NCBI RefSeq assembly: GCF_900104245.1
Contig: NZ_FMXN01000001.1
Span: forward strand, 186,001-250,000
Reading direction: 5' to 3'
DNA length: 64,000 nt
From: Pseudidiomarina indica
GTDB lineage: Bacteria > Pseudomonadota > Gammaproteobacteria > Enterobacterales > Alteromonadaceae
The translations under genes were made by a program, and so were the position numbers. Numbering within the stretch: position 1 is the first letter of the stretch; each line of letters opens with the position of its first letter. Of the stretch, positions 1-8,898 are shown one piece after another. The notes beneath the pieces were generated by a model, which saw nothing but the letters and a program-made list of their open reading frames with translations, was not told the origin of the DNA and ran no database searches.

Positions 1-1
1 A

Positions 2-1918
2 GAAGATATTCCGCTGGCGGTAGCGCAGACTCCGTGGGAAGACGTGTTTACTGCTCAGCACACCTTTGTGGTGGACTTTAACGGGCGTAGTCAGGCTATC
101 CGTCATACTCAATTTGGCGCACAACTAATTAAAGACGGGATTGTTGATCGCTTCCGCGATGCAGGGCTTCCGCGTCCCAATGTGGCCAAAGAAGGGGCTG
201 ATATTCGTATTCATGCCCATCTTCACAAAGACAAACTGACCTGGTACCTCGACTTTGCCGGAGATAGCCTCCATAAGCGCGGCTATCGCCAGCAGCAGGG
301 CAGTGCCCCGTTAAAAGAAACCTTAGCTGCGGCGATTGCGATTCGCAGTGGCGTGTCAACGGCCACCGACTTAGTCTTTGACCCATTCTGTGGTTCGGGC
401 ACCTTATTGCTTGAAGCGGCCATGATCTGTTTGGATCGCGCACCGGGTTTAACCCGTACTGAGTGGGGCTTTCAACGTTGGTTAGGTCACCAAGAAACTG
501 TATGGCAAACCTTGGTCAACGAGGCACAGCAACGGTTTACCGAAGCACAGTCGGAGCATCCGTTACGCTTGATCGGCCATGATCTTGATGCGCGTGTCTT
601 GGCCATTGCGGAGCAAAACGCAATACGCCTTGGCATTCATGATCGCTGCCAGTGGGAGCGTCGCGATGCAGAAACAATGACTGCCCCCGCCTTAGAAGCG
701 CCAGCGCAGCACCCGCACTTAATTTGTAACCCTCCTTATGGCGAGCGCCTGGGAGAAGAAGTTGAGACACTGCTTTTATATCGTCGATTTGGCAGTCAAT
801 TGCGGGAGCATTTTAGCGGTTGGCAGGTGAGTGTGTTAGCCGGCGATGACAGCCTATTGAAACGCTTAAAACTGCGTAGTGAACGAAAATATAAGCTGTT
901 TAATGGCCCAATTGAGACCACTTTAGCCTTATTTGATTTAACGAAAGAGCAATTAGAGTTTACCAAAGAACAATCAACGGATATTGCGAATCGGCTCCGT
1001 AAGAACTATCACAAACTCGAAAAATGGTCAGCAAAAGAAGGGGTTAACGCATGGCGACTCTACGATGCGGACCTGCCGGATTACAATGCTGCGGTTGACG
1101 TTTATGATGATTGTCTGGTCATTCAAGAATATGCTGCTCCCAAAGACGTTCCACCAGCGGTTGCCAAGGAACGTTTATGGACGTTAGTGGATTCTTTAGC
1201 ACAAGAACTCCCATTTGCTGCCGAAAATATGACCCTCAAAGTGAGACAGCGACAAACCGGGAAACAGCAGTATGAGAAACAAGCTCCTCGTGGTTTAACA
1301 CGAATTGTGCACGAGTATGATGCGCTTTTTGAAGTGAATCTCAGCGACTATTTAGACACCGGATTATTCTTAGACCATCGTTGGGCACGCCGTGAGCTCG
1401 GTAAACTGAGCCAAAATAAAGCCGTACTAAACTTGTTTGCTTACACCTGTTCAGCCTCAGTACACGCAGCCTTAGGTGGCGCGCGAGAGGTGGTTTCCGT
1501 CGATTTATCAAAAACCTACCTTGCTTGGGGTCAGCGTAATTTTAAATTGAATCATTTGCATGGGCGGCAATATCAGTTTATTCAAGCGGATTGTCTCCAA
1601 TGGTTAAAGGAACAACGGCCGCAACAACGGTTTGACGTGATCTTCCTTGATCCTCCCACGTTTTCTAACTCAAAACGAATGAGTGATGTGTTAGACACCG
1701 AACGGGATCATGTGATGCTGTTGAAACTTGCCGCGCGGTTGCTGAATGATAATGGTGTGATTCTATTTTCGACCAATAAGCGACGATTTAAATTGGACTA
1801 TGAGCAATTAGCGGCATTCCAATTGGTCGCCGAGGACCTTACGGAACGTTCCATTCCAGTGGATTTTGCCCGTAATAAAGGCATTCATCATTTATTTAAG
1901 GTGCGTTTTAGTGGGTGA
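2..1918 (+). CDS. rlmL: 23S rRNA methyltransferase RlmKL, 5'-truncated by the window edge
   Basis: Bifunctional enzyme that makes m2G2445 (RlmL half) and m7G2069 (RlmK half) on 23S rRNA, using SAM. The reading frame stays open to the left edge, and the translated residues before the GTG at 44 still align with the E. coli protein. About 70-80 N-terminal residues (the THUMP region) therefore lie outside the window. Visible: the SAM-binding FDPFCGSG, the catalytic NPPYGERL near nt 728 in the first domain, and DPPTFSNSKRM near nt 1649 in the second. Both catalytic motifs are intact, so the enzyme should be active. The end overlaps the next gene by 8 bases, suggesting coupled translation with the glutaredoxin-like gene and uup. 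Confidence 0.95.
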   Translation, partial: EDIPLAVAQTPWEDVFTAQHTFVVDFNGRSQAIRHTQFGAQLIKDGIVDRFRDAGLPRPNVAKEGADIRIHAHLHKDKLTWYLDFAGDSLHKRGYRQQQGSAPLKETLAAAIAIRSGVSTATDLVFDPFCGSGTLLLEAAMICLDRAPGLTRTEWGFQRWLGHQETVWQTLVNEAQQRFTEAQSEHPLRLIGHDLDARVLAIAEQNAIRLGIHDRCQWERRDAETMTAPALEAPAQHPHLICNPPYGERLGEEVETLLLYRRFGSQLREHFSGWQVSVLAGDDSLLKRLKLRSERKYKLFNGPIETTLALFDLTKEQLEFTKEQSTDIANRLRKNYHKLEKWSAKEGVNAWRLYDADLPDYNAAVDVYDDCLVIQEYAAPKDVPPAVAKERLWTLVDSLAQELPFAAENMTLKVRQRQTGKQQYEKQAPRGLTRIVHEYDALFEVNLSDYLDTGLFLDHRWARRELGKLSQNKAVLNLFAYTCSASVHAALGGAREVVSVDLSKTYLAWGQRNFKLNHLHGRQYQFIQADCLQWLKEQRPQQRFDVIFLDPPTFSNSKRMSDVLDTERDHVMLLKLAARLLNDNGVILFSTNKRRFKLDYEQLAAFQLVAEDLTERSIPVDFARNKGIHHLFKVRFSG

Positions 1919-2147
1919 GTTCTATTTACTGACCAAACCTCATTGCCCCTTGTGTGATGTTGCGTTGGAACTGATTCAGCAGTGCCAGCCCGCAACCCCT
2001 ATACAGTTGCACGTGGTAGATATTAGTCAGCAACCGGAATTAATTGACGAATATGGCTGGCTGATTCCGGTATTAATCCGCGCCCGTGATGACGCCGAAT
2101 TGCGCTGGCCATTTTCAGAATCGTTAGAGGAATTTTTAAATTCATGA
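1911..2147 (+). CDS. Glutaredoxin-like protein (DUF836 type)
   Basis: Small cytoplasmic thioredoxin-fold protein of 78 residues. Near the N-terminus it has beta-strand FYLLTK followed by H-C-P-L-C, a CxxC redox motif, as in the DUF836 glutaredoxin-like family. I chose the GTG at 1911 because it places the thioredoxin fold at the very start and is preceded by TAAGG about nine bases upstream. A TTG at 1866 would add 15 residues that look like antisense of rlmL coding sequence. It overlaps rlmL by 8 bases and uup by 4 (ATGA), so it is translated as the middle gene of a coupled trio. Its substrate is unknown. A disulfide reductase role is inferred from the motif only. Confidence 0.82.
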   Translation: MGEFYLLTKPHCPLCDVALELIQQCQPATPIQLHVVDISQQPELIDEYGWLIPVLIRARDDAELRWPFSESLEEFLNS

Positions 2148-4051
2148 ACCTTGTTCGTTTACAGCAAGCACAATTGGCTTTCGGCAATGCGCCCATTCTT
2201 GACCGCGCAGATATGGTCATTGAAGCAGGGGAGCGAGTTTGTATTGTCGGCCGCAATGGTGCGGGTAAATCGACCTTATTGAAAGTCATTGCCGGTGAAG
2301 TTTTATTAGATGACGGTGAAATACAAGTCATTGGTGAGGCGGTAGTGGCCCGACTCCCACAAGATCCACCCGCGCAGTCGAAACAATCCGTCTATGATTA
2401 TGTTGCGGAAGGGTTGGCCCATGTCGGTGAGCTCCTGCAGCGTTATCACCAAGTCGTATTGCAGCTCAATGGCGCAGCTGATCAAACGCCACTCTTGCAG
2501 CAGATGGCAGAGCTGCAGGTAGCCATTGAGGCAGCGGATGGTTGGCAGGTTCAATCGCGCATTGAAACCATTTTAACTCAGCTGGAATTGCCCGAAGATG
2601 CGCCGTTGGATTCCTTATCGGGGGGCTGGCTGCGGCGCGTCGCCTTAGCTCGTGCGCTGGTGACAGCACCTGATTTGCTGCTGCTTGATGAGCCCACCAA
2701 CCACTTAGACGTGGACATGGTAACCTGGCTTGAAAACCTGATTAAAGAATTTCAAGGGGCTGTGCTGTTTATCAGTCACGACCGGGCGTTTATTCGTCAT
2801 CTTGCAACCCGCATTGTGGACTTGGATAGAGGGAAGCTGACCAGCTTTCCCGGCGATTACGAGCAGTATTTACAAGCAAAACAAGAGTTATTAGAGGTTG
2901 AAGCCACCCATAATGCAGAGTTTGATAAAAAATTAGCCCAAGAAGAAGCTTGGATCCGCCAAGGAATCAAGGCCCGTCGGACTCGAAATGAAGGGCGTGT
3001 CCGAGCGTTAGAAGCGTTACGCCGTGAACGTCAAGCCCGCCGTGAACAACAAGGGTCGGTTAAAATGGCGGTGCAGGAAGCGCAACGCTCTGGCAAGCTG
3101 GTGTTTGAAGGGCATCAACTCAACTTAAACTTTGCCGATAAACCTATTCTTAAAGATTTCAGTTTAACACTGCAACGGGGCGATAAAATTGCCTTGGTGG
3201 GCCCGAATGGGTGCGGTAAAAGTACCCTGATCCGAGTTATTTTAGGTGAGCAGACGGTGGATTCAGGAGAAATTAAGCTGGGCACAAATCTGGCCGTGGC
3301 TTATTTTGATCAACATCGTGCTCAGCTAGATCCGGAATTATCGGTGGCGGAAAATATCGGTGATGGCCGCCAAGATGTTGAATATAATGGCCGCACCCGC
3401 CATATTCTAAGCTATTTGCAAGACTTCTTGTTTACGCCCAAACAGGCACGGACCCCGGTGAAGGCGTTATCCGGCGGGGAGCGCAACCGGGCGCTGTTAG
3501 CGCGGCTGTTCTTACAACCCAGCAACTTTCTGATTCTGGACGAACCCACCAACGATTTAGATATTGAAACCTTGGAACTGCTCGAGCAAATTATTGCAGA
3601 ATACCAAGGCACCGTTATTTTGGTGAGTCACGATCGGGAATTCGTTGATAACACGGCCACCAGCGCCTTGTTATTTGAAGGCGAGGGGGTGATTACAGAA
3701 ATTGTCGGCGGGTTTACCGAAATTAACCATTATCTTGCACAACAGCAGGGAACTAAAGAGACGAACGTTCGGTCAGAAAGGCGGGAAAGTAAACCTCGGG
3801 CTTCTGCTGAGCGTAAGAAAAAGCTATCCTACAAATTACAACGGGAACTCGAGCAGTTACCCGAACGCATAGCGATGCTTGAAGAACAACAGAAGGCACT
3901 CGAACAACAAACGCTTGCGCCGGACTTTTATCGCCAGCCGCATACAGAAACGGCACCGATACTAGAACGGTTAGCAGAGTTAGAAAATGAACTTATGACG
4001 GCGCTTGAGCGTTGGGATGAGTTAGAAAATCTGCAACAAGAGAGTAGTTAA
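2144..4051 (+). CDS. uup: ABC-F ATPase Uup
   Basis: Soluble ABC-F family ATPase without membrane segments, 635 residues, the same length as E. coli Uup. Two ATP-binding cassettes are visible: Walker A GRNGAGKST at residues 36-44 and GPNGCGKST at 353-361. Signatures LSGGWLRR and LSGGERNR are each followed by a Walker B ending LLLDEPTNHLD or LILDEPTNDLD. A charged inter-domain linker sits between them. The last roughly 90 residues form the lysine/glutamate-rich coiled coil (starting near RKKKLSYK) typical of Uup rather than of EttA or YheS. Family members act on ribosomes or branched DNA; Uup mutants in E. coli raise precise transposon excision. It starts inside the preceding stop codon (ATGA). 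Confidence 0.95.
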   Translation: MNLVRLQQAQLAFGNAPILDRADMVIEAGERVCIVGRNGAGKSTLLKVIAGEVLLDDGEIQVIGEAVVARLPQDPPAQSKQSVYDYVAEGLAHVGELLQRYHQVVLQLNGAADQTPLLQQMAELQVAIEAADGWQVQSRIETILTQLELPEDAPLDSLSGGWLRRVALARALVTAPDLLLLDEPTNHLDVDMVTWLENLIKEFQGAVLFISHDRAFIRHLATRIVDLDRGKLTSFPGDYEQYLQAKQELLEVEATHNAEFDKKLAQEEAWIRQGIKARRTRNEGRVRALEALRRERQARREQQGSVKMAVQEAQRSGKLVFEGHQLNLNFADKPILKDFSLTLQRGDKIALVGPNGCGKSTLIRVILGEQTVDSGEIKLGTNLAVAYFDQHRAQLDPELSVAENIGDGRQDVEYNGRTRHILSYLQDFLFTPKQARTPVKALSGGERNRALLARLFLQPSNFLILDEPTNDLDIETLELLEQIIAEYQGTVILVSHDREFVDNTATSALLFEGEGVITEIVGGFTEINHYLAQQQGTKETNVRSERRESKPRASAERKKKLSYKLQRELEQLPERIAMLEEQQKALEQQTLAPDFYRQPHTETAPILERLAELENELMTALERWDELENLQQESS

Positions 4052-4058
4052 ATCATTT

Positions 4059-5855
4059 ATGAAACATTTTAAAACTCCGTTAATAGTGGCAGCAATCGCG
4101 GCTTCATTCAGTGGCGTTGCAGCAGCACAAAACTTTACGATTGTGCCGATTGAAACCCCAGCAAGCGTGCAACACGCCTATGGCGTTGCGCTGAACGATC
4201 AAGGGTTGGCTGCTTTACACATGCGGTTACCATACGCCGCCGAAATTGATTTTGACCATATCAGCTCATTTATGTTGAGCAATCTTGGGCTGCCTGAAGA
4301 TTTCGATCCGGAAACCGATGAACTCACTTATCGGCAATATATTTCGTTGGTCATGCGCCTTGAAGACCGAGTGAACAGTGTCTTAAATACCCAGCGTTTG
4401 GCATTTAACTTTGCCGGTGATTATGACGGTCAAACGGTTCGCTTACCGGCCTTGTTAAACCCACAGGGCGACGGAGCTTCGAGTAATGATAACTCCGCCG
4501 ATCACCAATTTTTAGGGTTAAACCAAAATAATGTGCGAGTCGGTATTGCGAGCGCGCCTTACACGCGGTTTGACCATACCTACCAGCCTCCCACACCCGA
4601 AGAAGGTGAAACCCCAGATCCAGTGACCATTAGCTATGCCAAACGGGACTTTACCAGTCGCGGAATTTGGTATGACGGCCAGGAACTAAAGCTGGTTGAG
4701 CCGCTGGCACAGGATATCTTGGGCGGGGAGTCGGCCATTTTTGATATTAACGAACATCATGTGGCGGTCGGTTTCCAAAGTGTTGCATTAACCCCTCGCT
4801 CAGCTGAAATCTGGGAAAAAGACTGCGAGAAGCTAGCGGATGACCCCAGCTCAACCATTACGCCTTATACCTGCATGTGGAATATTTGGCATGCTGAGCA
4901 ACGGGCAAATGTGACCAATTTGCCTTCGTATATGGGCACGCCAGTGGCCAGTAATGGTTCGATTTATGACGTAGAAGCTACGGTTTGGCAGCTTGATGTG
5001 AACGGAAATGTCATTAGCGAAACTCGCTACGCACCGTTAATGGAGCGACTCGAAGACGATCCACAACATTTTTCAACCTATGCATTTGCGGTAAATAATA
5101 ATGGGATTGCCGTCGGCCAAAGCTGGACCTATCACGATTCTGGTGAAGAAGACGAAGAACCAACACCTGCTTCGCGGATTCGGTTACCGGTGGTTTTCAT
5201 TGATGGTGAAACTCGTGCCATGACCACGCACCCTGATTATTTATGGGGCAGTGCAGCCGATATTAATGATGACAATATTGCTGTTGGTTACGTGTTGCGC
5301 ATGGTGCAGGGGCAACGTCGCGCCATTCCATTCCAATACGATGTTGATACCGAGACCTTTAGTGAATTGCCAGCCTTTTTTAAGGGCTCATCCACCTATC
5401 CAAAAGCCGTTAATAATCAAGGTATTGTGGTTGGAACAGCAGAAATCGATTACAGCCTAGATACCATTCGCCGCCAAGCTGGATTCTATTTAGATTTAAA
5501 TAATCTAGAACAAGGCTTAATCAACCTGAACGATGTGGTGGGCTGTGAAACAACGCACTTTATTGTCTCCGCTGATGCCATTAACGAGCAAAACCAAATT
5601 TTGGTGACCTCGGTGATTGAACAGCGCACTGAAGACAGTGACGGTCTCATTGTTGGTGAGCAAGTTGCGCAAACCCTCTTATTAAATCCGTTCAATGGCG
5701 ATTTTGAAGGCTGTGATGATAATGGCGGCGGTAGCGGCGGTGGTGGCTCAGTTGCTCCAATAGAGCGGCAGGGTGCCAGTATGCATTGGCCTACACTCTT
5801 AGGGATGTTCTTGTTAGGTGGGCTTATAACCATTCGACGTAAGATTCGCTCGTAG
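4059..5855 (+). CDS. Secreted DUF3466 protein with HAF-like repeats and a GlyGly-CTERM-like tail
   Basis: Exported protein of 598 residues, function unknown. An N-terminal signal peptide ends near VAAA-Q at residue 23. The body repeats a short motif of the form (I/V)N-x3-(I/V)-x-VG at about residues 153, 230, 345, 402 and 450, with degenerate copies near 45 and 508. This resembles the HAF extracellular repeat and suggests a beta-propeller-like fold. The C-terminus is tripartite: glycine-rich GGGSGGGGS, a hydrophobic segment starting at WPTLLGMF, and basic RRKIRS. That layout matches GlyGly-CTERM sorting signals cleaved by rhombosortase, although here about 12 residues separate the glycines from the helix. 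It lies 7 bases after uup, and a strong hairpin follows it. DUF3466 genes beside uup, rmf and fabA are common in Alteromonadales. Confidence 0.8.
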   Translation: MKHFKTPLIVAAIAASFSGVAAAQNFTIVPIETPASVQHAYGVALNDQGLAALHMRLPYAAEIDFDHISSFMLSNLGLPEDFDPETDELTYRQYISLVMRLEDRVNSVLNTQRLAFNFAGDYDGQTVRLPALLNPQGDGASSNDNSADHQFLGLNQNNVRVGIASAPYTRFDHTYQPPTPEEGETPDPVTISYAKRDFTSRGIWYDGQELKLVEPLAQDILGGESAIFDINEHHVAVGFQSVALTPRSAEIWEKDCEKLADDPSSTITPYTCMWNIWHAEQRANVTNLPSYMGTPVASNGSIYDVEATVWQLDVNGNVISETRYAPLMERLEDDPQHFSTYAFAVNNNGIAVGQSWTYHDSGEEDEEPTPASRIRLPVVFIDGETRAMTTHPDYLWGSAADINDDNIAVGYVLRMVQGQRRAIPFQYDVDTETFSELPAFFKGSSTYPKAVNNQGIVVGTAEIDYSLDTIRRQAGFYLDLNNLEQGLINLNDVVGCETTHFIVSADAINEQNQILVTSVIEQRTEDSDGLIVGEQVAQTLLLNPFNGDFEGCDDNGGGSGGGGSVAPIERQGASMHWPTLLGMFLLGGLITIRRKIRS

Positions 5856-5891
5856 CTGGCAAAAATATTCTAAGATTGTGACAGTTCAATT

Positions 5892-5944
5892 AACGGCGCT
5901 ATATCATTGACTTAAGCGGTCAATGGAATCAGCGCCGTTTTTTT
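5892..5944 (+). terminator. Rho-independent terminator after the DUF3466 gene
   Basis: Outer stem AACGGCGCT (5892-5900) pairs with AGCGCCGTT (5931-5939). An inner stem CATTGAC/GTCAATG (5905-5911 and 5919-5925) extends it across small bulges, and a run of T follows on the + strand. It sits 37 bases past the stop and closes the rlmL-uup-DUF3466 run ahead of rmf. Confidence 0.88.
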
Positions 5945-6064
5945 GCATTGAACTCCGGCGGAAAGTTGTTATCTATTACTAAAGAGCAAGGATGAATTTC
6001 ATTCTTCCGTTGATGCTCTGTCATTGTTAGATGAATACATCACAACTGGACGAGGAAGTGTATT

Positions 6065-6238
6065 ATGAAGCGACAAAAACGCGATCGCCTAGAACGGGCC
6101 CATTCACAGGGGTATAAAGCTGGAATTGCTGGTCGTTCTAAAGAGCTATGTCCTTATCAGGCACACGACGTGCGTTCTCAATGGTTAGGTGGTTGGCGCG
6201 ATGCGATGGAAGCGCGCGGAGAAGGGTTGTTCCGCTAA
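6065..6238 (+). CDS. rmf: Ribosome modulation factor RMF
   Basis: Basic 57-residue protein that dimerises 70S ribosomes into inactive 100S particles in stationary phase by binding near the anti-Shine-Dalgarno region of 16S rRNA. The first 15 residues (MKRQKRDRLERAHSQ) and the blocks AGIAGRSKE, CPYQ and RSQWLGGWR are nearly identical to E. coli RMF. Only the last few residues differ (EARGEGLFR). It is translated from ATG 6065 with GAGG about ten bases upstream. It stands alone between two hairpin terminators and converges on fabA, the same neighbourhood as in E. coli. Growth-rate or (p)ppGpp control is known in E. coli; I could not identify its promoter here with confidence. Confidence 0.97.
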   Translation: MKRQKRDRLERAHSQGYKAGIAGRSKELCPYQAHDVRSQWLGGWRDAMEARGEGLFR

Positions 6239-6262
6239 ATCTTTATCAACAATAGAAATAAA

Positions 6263-6290
6263 AAAAGCCCGCCACACTGAGCGGGCTTTT
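6263..6290. terminator. Bidirectional terminator between rmf and fabA
   Basis: Perfect 10-bp stem AAAAGCCCGC (6263-6272) and GCGGGCTTTT (6281-6290) with an 8-base loop. It is flanked by A-rich sequence on the left and T on the right, so it can terminate both the rightward rmf and the leftward fabA transcripts. Confidence 0.92.
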
Positions 6291-6304
6291 AGGTATTTAA
6301 GGCT

Positions 6305-6817
6305 TTAGAAACTAGACGTATCAGTAAATAAGCCAACCTTTAAATCTTTTGCGGTATAAATCGTTTTCCCATCTACTTCAACACGACCGTCCGCAATTCC
6401 CATGAATAAAGAGCGTTTTAAAACACGCTTCATATCAATGAAGTAGCTGACTTTTTTAGCGGTTGGTAGAATTTGTCCAGTGAATTTCACTTCACCAACA
6501 CCTAACGCACGGCCACGACCTGGGCCGCCCGCACAGGCTAAGAAAAAGCCTGTTAACTGCCACATGGCATCTAATCCGAGACAACCTGGCATGACGGGAT
6601 CACCAATAAAGTGACAATCGAAGAACCACAAATCAGGGGTGATATCCAATTCAGCGTGGATAAATCCTTTGCCGTAAGCGCCACCATCTTCGGTGATTTC
6701 GACAATACGATCCATCATTAGCATATTAGGGGCGGGCAGTTGGCTGTTGCCAGGACCAAACATTTCGCCACGGCCACAGGCAAGTAATTCCTCACGAGTA
6801 AAGCTAGATTGTTTCAT
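6305..6817 (-). CDS. fabA: 3-hydroxydecanoyl-ACP dehydratase/isomerase FabA
   Basis: Introduces the cis double bond of unsaturated fatty acids: dehydrates 3-hydroxydecanoyl-ACP and isomerises trans-2 to cis-3-decenoyl-ACP. It has 170 residues (E. coli 172), a single hot-dog domain. The catalytic histidine is H69 in [17 protein letters not shown] and the acid is D83, matching E. coli H70 and D84. It is transcribed alone from a promoter that carries FadR- and FabR-type operators (6883-6923) and ends at the hairpin shared with rmf. The pathway needs FabB, which is not in this window. Confidence 0.97.
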   Translation of the reverse strand: MKQSSFTREELLACGRGEMFGPGNSQLPAPNMLMMDRIVEITEDGGAYGKGFIHAELDITPDLWFFDCHFIGDPVMPGCLGLDAMWQLTGFFLACAGGPGRGRALGVGEVKFTGQILPTAKKVSYFIDMKRVLKRSLFMGIADGRVEVDGKTIYTAKDLKVGLFTDTSSF

Positions 6818-6882
6818 AATAACCTTGTTGTTAATTGCGTTTCACACATCTAACGCCTACCAAGCAGACGGAGATAGGCGCT

Positions 6883-6923
6883 AGATTAGCGAACACGTGT
6901 ACGCTTAACAAGTCCGACAAGTT
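6883..6923 (-). promoter_or_regulatory. fabA promoter with FadR-like and FabR-like operators
   Basis: Read on the - strand: AACTTGTCGGACTTGTT (6923-6907) is a 17-bp near-palindrome very close to the FadR activator site of E. coli fabA. It is followed by AGCGTACACGTGTTCGCT (6905-6888), an 18-bp palindrome with one mismatch that fits the FabR repressor consensus. A sigma70-type promoter threads through both: -35 TTGTTA (6911-6906), a spacer of exactly 17 bp formed by the FabR site, and -10 TAATCT (6888-6883). This reproduces the E. coli layout, in which FadR activates from upstream and FabR represses between the hexamers. The FadR site begins 4 bases beyond the ycbZ stop. Confidence 0.85.
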
Positions 6924-6926
6924 ATT

Positions 6927-8840
6927 CTATTCAAACCAGCGACGCCACCATGGAACTTCTCGTTCTCCCTGCTGAAGCTCATTGAGTCGTTGCTCAATGC
7001 GTTCATATAATTGTTTTTGCTGAACTTGTGTCAGTAGCTCTAATGCTTCACTCACATCATTAATGGCATAAATATGGAATTCTTCGTCTGCGACAGCGGC
7101 AATCACATCATCATTTAAATTGAGCTGGCTCAAATTTGCTTGAGGAATAATTACCCCTTGGCTGCCGTTAAGGCCACGAGTTCGACAGAGTTCAAAATAG
7201 CCTTCAATCTTTTCGTTCACGGCGCCAATGGCTTGCACACGGCCAAATTGATCCACCGCACCGGTAATGGCAATCCCTTGTTGAATCGGCGCTTCGGCCA
7301 GTGCCGACAGTAAACAGCATAACTCCGCGAGGGATGCGCTATCGCCATCCACTTCATGATACGACTGCTCAAACACAATGGTGGCAGACAGCGCCATGGC
7401 TTCGTTTCGAGCGAATACATTGGCAATGTAAGCGCTTAAAATCATCACCCCTTTGGTGTGAATATTGCCGCTTAACTCGGACTTGCGATCAATATCGATA
7501 ATATCGCCATCACCATAATGCACGGTGGCGGTAATACGGGTCGGCTCACCAAACTCATGGCCACCGGCCGTCACGACGGTAAGACCGTTGATTTGGCCAA
7601 CGACAGCTTCCTCGGTTTGAATATAAACTTGGCCTTCTAAAATACTCCGCCGGCTAAGCTCTGCAATGTAACCGTTGCGCTGTTCTCGTTGCTGAATGGC
7701 TTGTTGAATATATCGCCCCTGAAGTGTTTGCGCTTGTTCAGCCCGCGCTAGGGCACAGGCTTCCCGCAACAATTGCATGATGGCAATGGTATCGAGGGAT
7801 AATTCGGTGTGAAAATCGGTAATGCGCGTGACAAATTTCAGCAAGGCTGGGTACGCATCATCGGCCAGCGGCAAAATAGCGGCTTGTTCTTCCACATACT
7901 TTAAATAATCAAAGTAGGGGGTGAGGGGCTCTTTTTGCAGCGAATAGTGGGATGAAAAGTCCGCCAAAAATGGAAATAAATTATCAAAGTCACGATCATG
8001 TTCACGTAACTGTGCGTAAATATCACGCTCGCCGAGTAAGAAAATTTTGATCTGAACAGGAATGGCTTCCGGCTGATAGTAGGTTGCTATTTTGGCATCA
8101 CCGGGCTGCGGCCAATGAAACTGGCTGGTCCGCAAAATATATTTTAATTTGCGCCATAAACCTGGCTGCAACAAGAGTTCTTCGGCATCGATGGCCAAAA
8201 TGCCGCCATTTGCCTTCAAGATAGCGCCGGCTTCAATTAAGTGCAGCCCTGATGAAATGGTTCCTTCCACACTCTGCAAGCGAATGCTGCCAAACAGGCT
8301 GGCTTCGGTGACCCGATCACACAAAATAAAGGGCTCATCGCCATTGTGACTGACAATAATGTTGGCTAATTCATTGCCGGGTAACTCTTCAAAGGTATGA
8401 TCAATCACTAAGTCTAAATAGTGCGCCACACGTTCAGTTGCGAAGGTTTCGACCATATGATCGCGCAACGGACCACGCACATTAATGTCAGTTTGGAAAA
8501 ACGTGAGCAATTGCACCACAAAACTTTGGGCGCTCCCGGCCGGCAAATTGACCCATAAGGGCTCGAATGCGGAGTCGGGGTTCGCCACATACACCCAATC
8601 ATACTTTTGCGCATGAACCCAATGGTGGCGCGCTTCGACTTCTTTAATGACGTCGTAAATGCGCATTCCGGCCGGGGTGACGACATAGCTGTGGGCATAT
8701 CGTCCGCCAATATTTAAGGCTTGTTGTAATGCGGATAACGCTCGTTGTTGACCAACGAGCGCATTGGATGACACTGATTGTGGCCGCTGCGCGGCCCATT
8801 CTTGAATTGCTGGTTGTAATGCTGCTGCAGCAACGCGCAT
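6927..8840 (-). CDS. ycbZ: Lon-like protease YcbZ family (AAA-like region plus S16 domain)
   Basis: Probable Lon-family serine protease of 637 residues. The C-terminal S16 domain has the catalytic serine in VDGDSASLAEL and the lysine in VNEKIEG. The middle region (ANGGILAIDAEELL, then LLGERDIY) is the degenerate AAA module of this family. No G-x4-GKS/T Walker A is present; the corresponding place reads VTPAGMRIYD, as in E. coli YcbZ. I chose ATG 8840 because GGGAGAG lies seven bases before it. The frame stays open to an ATG at 8927 that would overlap the upstream gene. It neighbours fabA, as in E. coli. Physiological substrates are unknown to me. Confidence 0.88.
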   Translation of the reverse strand: MRVAAAALQPAIQEWAAQRPQSVSSNALVGQQRALSALQQALNIGGRYAHSYVVTPAGMRIYDVIKEVEARHHWVHAQKYDWVYVANPDSAFEPLWVNLPAGSAQSFVVQLLTFFQTDINVRGPLRDHMVETFATERVAHYLDLVIDHTFEELPGNELANIIVSHNGDEPFILCDRVTEASLFGSIRLQSVEGTISSGLHLIEAGAILKANGGILAIDAEELLLQPGLWRKLKYILRTSQFHWPQPGDAKIATYYQPEAIPVQIKIFLLGERDIYAQLREHDRDFDNLFPFLADFSSHYSLQKEPLTPYFDYLKYVEEQAAILPLADDAYPALLKFVTRITDFHTELSLDTIAIMQLLREACALARAEQAQTLQGRYIQQAIQQREQRNGYIAELSRRSILEGQVYIQTEEAVVGQINGLTVVTAGGHEFGEPTRITATVHYGDGDIIDIDRKSELSGNIHTKGVMILSAYIANVFARNEAMALSATIVFEQSYHEVDGDSASLAELCCLLSALAEAPIQQGIAITGAVDQFGRVQAIGAVNEKIEGYFELCRTRGLNGSQGVIIPQANLSQLNLNDDVIAAVADEEFHIYAINDVSEALELLTQVQQKQLYERIEQRLNELQQGEREVPWWRRWFE

Positions 8841-8898
8841 AGTAAGCTCTCCCATAATTGCGCCGATTCTACCACTGTCAGACGCAATTGGCATGAAC

